A stretch of 64,000 bases of DNA from Blumeriella jaapii (lineage: Eukaryota > Ascomycota > Leotiomycetes > Helotiales > Drepanopezizaceae), in contig VWND01000017.1 of the NCBI GenBank assembly GCA_009599575.1, forward strand, positions 248,001 through 312,000. Direction: 5' to 3'. A model generated the notes under the pieces. The model saw only the letters and a list, made by a program, of their open reading frames with translations, was not told where the DNA came from and ran no database searches. Both the position numbers and the translations under genes were made by a program. Positions 58,114-64,000 of the stretch are shown here, one piece after another. Position 1 is the stretch's first letter; each line of letters opens with the position of its first letter.

Positions 58114-58389
58114 GGATTTTGATTTTTGATTTGATTTTGATTTTGATTTTGATTTTGATTTGATTTGATTTTGATTTTGATTTTGATTTTGATTTTGATT
58201 TTGATTTTGATTTTGATTTTGATTTTGATTTTGATTTTGATTTTGATTTTGATTTTGATTTTGATTTTGATTTTGATTTTGATTTTGATTTTGATTTTGA
58301 TTTTGATTTTGATTTTGATTTTGATTTTGATTTTGATTTTGATTTTGATTTTGATTTTGATTTTGATTTTGATTTTGATTTTGATTTTG
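58114..58389. repeat. (TTTTGA)n hexanucleotide array, about 45 copies
   Basis: Nearly perfect GATTTT repeats run from GGATTTTGATTTTTG to GATTTTGCCG, with a few 5- or 7-base units in the first 60 bases and perfect units afterwards. The array lies between the 3' ends of the convergent VTC4 and OST1 genes. It creates artificial long frames (Lys-Ser or Ile-Leu repeats). Confidence 0.97.
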
Positions 58390-58958
58390 CCGATAATGGT
58401 CTCGGGCGAGTCACAAACTAAACTGCCTTGCCGATCTGGGATGTGGTTCCAAGAGCCAGAAAAGAAAAGCGCCGTGTCGTCGAGGCGGGCGAATCTCCGT
58501 GCGAGCTGCTATGCCTGCCTCTACGCGTGGCTTGGAGAGAGAGATACTGTACTTTTCTGTACTATACTGTACTGTACTGTATTGTACGAGGAAGAAAGGA
58601 ACATCCAAACCGGGAATATGGTCGGTGTGTCTCTGAATTTCCCGACTGGTGTTTACCGTCTTGCAGGAGGAGCACTGGTCCGAGTCGGCGGCGGCAAGGT
58701 TTGGTGGGTGGAGAGAGTTGACCCCTTCTCTTCTATGTACACATCACATCACGCAGGACCTCGAGCGTGGTCTGGTTCCCGGACCTCATGTATGTCACGC
58801 CTAGGATGGGAAGGAAGAGAACGACGGATTCAGAAATCGAAAAAGGTAGGTTGGAATCTGGCGTAGTCGAAAGAGTATCTTTTTGATTCTAACATAATAC
58901 AACCCTATCGTAACTGTACGAGCCGAGATCTTCCCCGCGCCGATATCTATACCTGCAT
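58390..58958. other. Intergenic, 3' flank of OST1
   Basis: Contains a TACTGTACTG-type short repeat at 58,545-58,585 and no recognisable gene. Confidence 0.45.
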
Positions 58959-60574
58959 CTACTTCCTCCCGCGGATGCTTACGTCCAGACTGCCAATCGC
59001 CCACGCGGCCACGAACAGGCCGACGAAGCTCGTGAAGATCACCAGGGGCTTCCGCAGACCGGCGAGGAGAGGGTAGTCGTAGGTGACGACCAGCTCGCGG
59101 TCGCGGAGCTCGTCTACGATGTTGATGGCCTTCAGCGTGAGGCAGGTGCGGCCGGTGGTATCCATGAAGGTGCGGTGGAGGGAGATGTCGGCGCTGACGA
59201 GGGGAACCGTGGTGCTGTATTGGACGTTCCTGTGGATTGGCGTTAGCGGGTGGACTCGGAAACGTCCAGCTGAGATCAAGAACGTACTCGGCTCCTTCGG
59301 GGAGAATGACGCGGAGCTCGATGTGCTCATACGCCACTCCTTCAGGCTGTTTTGGCCCTTCGAGGAAAGGCACGTTGAGGACGTAACCGTCGCCCGTCTT
59401 GAGCCTTCGCAGAACTTCTCGACGTCGGCGTCCCAGCCAATGCGGAAGGGGTAGTTCCATCCGCCGAAGACGGGGTACCGAGGCTTGATGGCCAGGAGCG
59501 CCTCGCGCTTGTTGCTCCGGAACCGCGAGGTCGTGACGTTGCCAATCACGTCAGTGTAGTACGGCGTCAAACTCCCCACCCGCAGAGGGAAGGTGAGCTC
59601 TGTGATGGCCGCCGTCGGCGGGCTGTAGTATGTCTGCGCGACCCACTCCACCCGCGAGAACTGCTTGGTGAGGTTCGCGGCGCGGTTGTGCAGGGTGTAT
59701 CGATCCTCGAACGCAATGTTGCCGCCCCAGTGGCTGACCTCGACATCGCGTTCCAGGCGGGAGACGTGGATCAATGGCTTGGTGAACTCGTACCTGACCG
59801 ACACCGGCTCCACCGCACCCGCTGGGAGCTCGGCGAAGGGGCCATAGGTGAACTTGGCGCCCTGCTTCTGGGGCGACTCCTCACCGCCGTTGGCTCCGGG
59901 GAGAATTGTATACTCCGGCACGAGGGTTCCGGGGAACTTGACCTCGGTCTTTTGCTTCTGCGTCACGTACGCCGACGGGCAGTAGGCGGAGAAGCTGTAG
60001 ACCAGGAATTGGCTGTCCTTCTGCGCAATGGCGGCGGGGCGAGGGGTGAGCGCGGACAGGTAGGAGTAGGTAATGCCGAGGGTCTGCTGTGCCTGGGGCG
60101 CGAGAGGTGTCGGGAGACGGATGCGGTAGAACTGCGTGTCACTGCGCGGCCTGTTAGCTGGCGGTCCCCCTCTCGCTGGGCGAGGGTGGGCGTCGATGCT
60201 GACCTGGCGGGATCGTATTCTACCGCTTCCACGACGAAGAGGCCCCCATCCGGATTCTTCTTGTCCTTGACTTCGATCGCGCCCATCGTCTCCATTTGGC
60301 GGGAGGTGAAAGGCAGGTAGTACTCATCCTGGGCTGAGCTGGCCACGTTCTCGATCAGGACGTTGATGGATTCTCGCGGGTAGCTCTTCTCCAGGTTGAT
60401 GCGGTGCACCAGGTTGAGATTCTGGAAGGTCTGCGGCGGCGTGAAATCCTGGGGCAAGATCAATCTCGACGTGAGGGGCGGTTGGCTGGTGAGGTTTCCC
60501 TGGGCCGCGAGCGCGGTGGAGGCGAGGGAGCCGACGGCCGACGCAAAGGCCCAGGGCCGCATGTGTGGGAGCAT
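58959..60574 (-). CDS. ost1: OST1 / ribophorin I, oligosaccharyltransferase subunit, with one apparent base deletion
   Basis: Three exons (60,574-60,204; 60,141-59,288; 59,229-58,959) with 62- and 58-nt introns (GTCAGC ... GCGCAG; GTACGT ... CCGCTAACG ... CACAG). The protein has an N-terminal signal peptide (RPWAFASAVGSLASTALAA) and lumenal motifs PQTFQNLNLVHRINLEKSYP, DEYYLPFTSRQME, VRYEFTKPLIHVSRLERDVE and VSHWGGNIAFEDRY. A C-terminal TM helix (PLVIFTSFVGLFVAAWAIGS) closes it. These are ribophorin I hallmarks. The subunit belongs to the ER complex that N-glycosylates nascent proteins. In exon 2 the frame breaks between 59,411 and 59,412: DADVEKF must continue as LRRLKTGDGYVLNVPFL in the next frame. 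Adding one base makes 498 aa. As OST1 is essential in yeast, a sequencing or assembly error is most likely. ATGs at 60,574 and 60,562 are both possible starts. Confidence 0.88.
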
Positions 60575-60820
60575 GTGTGTGAATTCTCGTCTGAGCGTGG
60601 TGGCCAAAGAGTGGCGGAGACGTGGTGTGGTGGAGTGGTGGAATGGTCGGTGGTCGGTGGTCTATTCTCCTGGCATAGATGGAGATGGAGAGAGATGGAG
60701 ATGGAGTTGTTGATAGAAGAAGCTGTCTGGATGTGTCCTCTGGCGGAGTCAGCCACCGCTAAGAAAGCAAGTGGGTCTGATGTGGCGTGCGTGTGAAGCT
60801 GGGGATGTGGCTGAGAGCTG

Positions 60821-60887
60821 GGAAGCGAGAAGCGGAAGCGAGAAGCAGAAGCGAGAAGCAGAAGCGAGAAGTGAGAAGCGAGAAGCA
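60821..60887. repeat. Purine-rich minisatellite (GCGAGAAGCAGAA units)
   Basis: Repeated GAAGCGAGAAGC and GAAGCAGAAGC units, irregular, about 67 bp. Confidence 0.8.
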
Positions 60888-61391
60888 ACACCACGGGCCC
60901 AACACAACACAACACAGCGAGCACACGCATCAGCGTACCATGCACCTTGAAAAAAGAGGAAAAAAAAGAAGAAAATAGACATAAATACCGTGCATAGAGC
61001 GTCGCGGGGTTTTTCCGTGCGATGTCCTTCCAGATAGACCACGAGTGACCAACCATCTACGGATACATCTAGTAAATCTTCCACAGACCGCAGATCACGT
61101 GTTCTAAGCTCCGTCCAGCATGTACTGTATGAGGTACTTATACTTCCTCTGCCCCCAACGCCCTGGACCAACCGGAGACTTCAATCGCATCTCATGCAGA
61201 CCACGAGGGGAATCTTTTGAGATCCTCGCTCAACCACCCTCTTGACCTCTCTCTCAGCACCGCAGTCCTCAGCCTCAGTCCTCAGCCCTCAGTCCTCAAT
61301 CACATCTTGCGACCCCGCGCCATACCCCTCCATAGCTCCCCCACGCTTTCCACAGCTGTCCACAACACCACCATTATCACCGCCATTATCA

Positions 61392-61428
61392 CCACCTCCA
61401 CCTCCACCTCCACCTCCACCTCCACCAC
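61392..61428 (+). repeat. (CCACCT)n repeat in the hexokinase 5' leader
   Basis: About six units of CACCTC, 37-73 bases upstream of the ATG at 61,465. Confidence 0.85.
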
Positions 61429-61464
61429 CAACCAGCCTGAAATCATCCCAACATCCAAATCACA

Positions 61465-63913
61465 ATGGTTGGACTCGGCCCGCGGTGAGTAGTCGAAGCC
61501 ATCGGGGATGAGGATAACCAAGGCTGACGGCGTGTAGCAAGCCTCCCTCCCGCAAAGGTACGTACGCACTGCTCACCCACCTTTCTTACCATCGCATCTC
61601 GATCTTTTCATCGTCCAAGTGGCTGCTCCTTTGTCCGCCGCCGTCTGATCATGCTGTTGTTGCTCTTGGTGCGGGTGCGCGTGCGTGTGCGCGTGCAAAA
61701 GTCTCGAGTGAGGGAGTGAATTCTTAAGCCTTTCCTACGCGCGAGCATTCACCACTTCGACTTCGGCGTGGTTATGACAAGGCTGCTGTCACGCCGACTC
61801 CTGTGACTATCTTGATAAGGACCCTTCTTCTCCTCGAACTAGTAACCATAACACGACCTGTTCGATCTCCACCCTCTTAACCACCGCCTCGACGATTGCA
61901 ACAACGTCGATTCCTCCCACACAACAGTACTCACCATGCTGCTGCACCTACCCCATCAAGAACGCCAGGAAGCCGAAGGTCAAGTCCCCTCCCCTCCCCT
62001 CCAGAGGTGAGATCGAGGTGCAGCGCGCTATCCATCTCATCTCCAAATCCCCTTCGAGGCGGGAGACATAGCTCGACCTCCGCAGCATGACCTCGGGGTC
62101 ATCGCTGGACTCTCAGGACCTTCGTCGTACCACAATGCACGGTGTACACCTTGGTCACCAGATCGAGGACAAGCGTCCTATCGAACTCGTCCAACGCGTC
62201 GACATCTTATGTGTAGTGACTGGTCGTTGGTGCCACCTACCCTCGTGGCTTGTCTGCTGCTGTCTGCCTGGGGGCCGAGCTTGCGTCTGTTGCCACGGCA
62301 CTGTGCTGACAGCTGATATAGGATCCATGGCCGATGTGCCAAAGGATCTTTTGCACGAGATCAAGAGGCTGGAGGAACAATTCACCGTCCCAAAGGCGAA
62401 GCTGAAGGAGATCACCGATCACTTCGTCAGTGAGCTTACTAAAGGTGCACAACCCGCCATCTCATTCTCATGACTCGGGCTAATACAGCACCTTAGGCCT
62501 CACCGTCGGTGGTGGAAGCATTGTAAGTAGAGTCTTCCTCTTGGTGCCAGACACCTAGGCTAACCACCCTCGCAGCCCATGAATCCAACTTGGTGCATGG
62601 CATTCCCAGATGGAAACGAGAAGGGTACTTTCCTCGCTCTGGACATGGGTGGAACCAACCTTCGTGTTTGCGAGATCATCTTGACCGAGGAGCAAGGTGA
62701 ATTCGAAATCATCCAGTCCAAGTACCGCATGCCCGAGGAGTTGAAGACCGGAAATTCCGAGGAGCTCTGGGAGTATGTCGCCGACTGCCTCCAACAATTC
62801 ATCGAGTCCCACCATGGAAACGAAGAGCTGAGCAGTCTGCCTCTTGGCTTCACCTTCTCCTATCCAGCAACCCAGGACTACATCGACCATGGCGTTCTCC
62901 AACGCTGGACCAAGGGCTTCGACATCGATGGCGTGGAGGGCAAGAATGTCGTTCCCATGTTCGAGGCCGCCATCGCTAAGCGAGTACGTATTCTCACGCC
63001 CTGTGAGTAAGATTCCCGTGCTAACGATCCCTAGGGCGTCCCCATCAAGCTGATCGCATTGATCAACGATACCACGGGTACCTTGATCGCGTCCGCATAC
63101 ACCGACACCAAGATGAAGATCGGTTGCATTTTCGGCACGGGCTGCAACGCCGCATACATGGAGAACTGCGGCTCCGTTCCCAAGCTCGCCCACCTGAACC
63201 TCCCCCCCGACACTCCCATGGCCATCAACTGCGAATGGGGCGCCTTTGACAACGAGCACAAGGTCCTTCCCCGCACCCCCTACGACATCATCGTCGACAA
63301 GGAATCCCCCCGTCCCGGCCAGCAAGCCTTCGAAAAGATGATCGCCGGTCTCTACCTCGGCGAGCTCTTCCGCCTCGTCCTCGTCGACCTCCACGACAAC
63401 AAGGAAGTGCACATCTTCGAGGGCCAGAACATCAGCAAGCTCCGCAAGGCCTACACCCTCGACTCCTCCTTCCTCTCCGCCATCGAGGAGGATCCCTGGG
63501 AGAACCTGCAAGAGACCGGCGACCTGTTCGCGAACAAGCTCGGCCTCACGGCCACCCACCCGGAGCTGGAGCTCGTCCGCCGCCTCGCCGAGCTGATCGG
63601 GACCCGCGCCGCCCGTCTCTCGGCCTGCGGCGTGGCCGCCATCTCCAAGAAGAAGGGCTACGAGAGCTGCCACGTGGGCGCCGACGGCTCCGTCTTCAAC
63701 AAGTACCCGCACTTCAAGCAGCGCGGCGCGGCGGCCCTCCGCGAGATCCTCGACTGGCCCGACAAGAAGAATCAGAAGGAGGAGGACCCGATCGAGATCC
63801 TGGCTGCCGAGGACGGGAGCGGTGTCGGGGCGGCCCTGATTGCGGCGCTCACGCTCAAGCGCGTGAAGCAGGGCAACATGGCCGGTATCCTGCACCCGGA
63901 GAACTTCAAGTAG
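61465..63913 (+). CDS. hxk1: Hexokinase
   Basis: Six exons (61,465-61,484; 61,538-61,557; 62,322-62,444; 62,497-62,522; 62,576-62,983; 63,035-63,913) give 491 aa, the standard length. The first two exons are 20 nt each and together encode the Pezizomycotina N-terminus MVGLGPRKPPSRKGSMADVP. Intron 2 is 764 nt, the others 51-53 nt. Phosphate/ATP-site motif LALDMGGTNLRVCEI lies near residues 80-94, then sugar-binding LGFTFSYPATQ, INDTTGTLIASAY (catalytic Asp) and IGCIFGTGCNAAYME. NCEWGAFDN and GSGVGAALIAAL (C-terminal adenosine site) follow. It phosphorylates glucose/fructose in the cytosol as the first step of glycolysis and may take part in sugar signalling. No defects. The name by orthology (hxkA/HXK1) is by family, not proven. 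Confidence 0.95.
61558..62321 (+). other. 764-nt intron 2 of hexokinase
   Basis: Donor GTACGT, acceptor TGATATAG. It is 14 times longer than the other introns of the gene. Alternative internal ATGs and CT-rich stretches would permit alternative first exons or a regulatory element. No coding motif seen inside. Confidence 0.7.
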
Positions 63914-64000
63914 AGGAGCCTCTTTCCGTCGGTGGACGGAGATGCTGGAGCCTTGGGCGGGCTGTGAAGGTGTGTGGATGGGTCAGACGCTGCGGGGGAT
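63914..64000 (+). other. 3' flank of hexokinase
   Basis: Only 87 bases remain; no further feature visible. Confidence 0.5.

Larger units (their letters stand above)
60608..61464. promoter_or_regulatory. Shared divergent promoter of OST1 and hexokinase
   Basis: The region contains a purine minisatellite (60,821-60,887), a palindromic E-box CACGTG at 61,096-61,101 (bHLH-type site), CT/CA-rich tracts, and a (CCACCT)n run (61,392-61,428) just upstream of the hexokinase ATG. Which gene the E-box serves is not known. Confidence 0.4.

Noticed and set aside
58165..58866. Long plus-strand frame of Ile-Leu repeats and minus-strand frame of Lys-Ser repeats (57,932-58,414)
   Set aside because: Both are produced by the TTTTGA hexanucleotide array, which cannot contain stops in those frames; no real protein motif on either side.
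62555..63895. 446-codon minus-strand frame opposite hexokinase
   Set aside because: Shadow of a highly biased, GC3-rich coding sequence; the plus strand encodes an unmistakable hexokinase with correct introns.
1..64000. CRISPR array or bacterial operon structure
   Set aside because: No regularly spaced repeat-spacer pattern; spliceosomal introns and gene content are fungal.

Overview
The window is nuclear DNA of a filamentous ascomycete (Pezizomycotina). The signs are short introns of about 46-107 nt with GTANGT-type donors and CTAAC/CTGAC branch sites, a fungal hexokinase, MCM4, VTC and OST1 gene set, a cerato-platanin gene, and long AT-rich blocks with the signature of repeat-induced point mutation (RIP: CpA lost, TpA gained, CpG kept). 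The class is not certain. The AT-isochore layout resembles 'two-speed' Dothideomycete or Leotiomycete genomes.

Region 1 (1-30,580) is an AT-rich island of nested, RIP-ruined retrotransposons. A minus-strand Gypsy element (Gypsy-2) is the host. A second Gypsy (Gypsy-1, 3,361-9,738; 245-bp LTRs, target duplication AATAT) and a Copia (Copia-1, 10,574-18,795; 302-bp LTRs, target duplication ATTTC) sit inside its pol gene, and removing them restores its reading frame. To the right lie two inverted 267-bp LTR-like repeats around a gag fragment, and one of these repeats is split by a young, nearly unmutated 1,356-bp miniature LTR element (26,826-28,181). The 3' half of a plus-strand Copia (Copia-2) with its 3' LTR closes the island.

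Region 2 (30,580-50,800) is a gene-poor accessory zone: a broken hypothetical gene, an intact secreted cerato-platanin gene, a tRNA-like/SINE-like patch, a multiply frameshifted membrane-protein gene, a SAM methyltransferase, an O-fucosyltransferase-like gene, a second AT-rich patch holding an inverted-repeat (MITE-like) element at 42,049-43,418, and a frameshifted family-2 glycosyltransferase.

Region 3 (50,800-64,000) is conserved housekeeping DNA: MCM4 (4 exons, MCB-type promoter motifs), a VTC4-type polyphosphate polymerase (4 exons), OST1 on the minus strand (3 exons, one apparent single-base deletion), and a hexokinase (6 exons including a 20-nt microexon and a 764-nt intron). A 275-bp TTTTGA hexanucleotide array lies between the convergent VTC4 and OST1 genes. 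OST1 and hexokinase are divergent and share an 890-bp promoter region. Splice sites were worked out by eye from frame continuity and family-typical protein motifs; no alignment was run.
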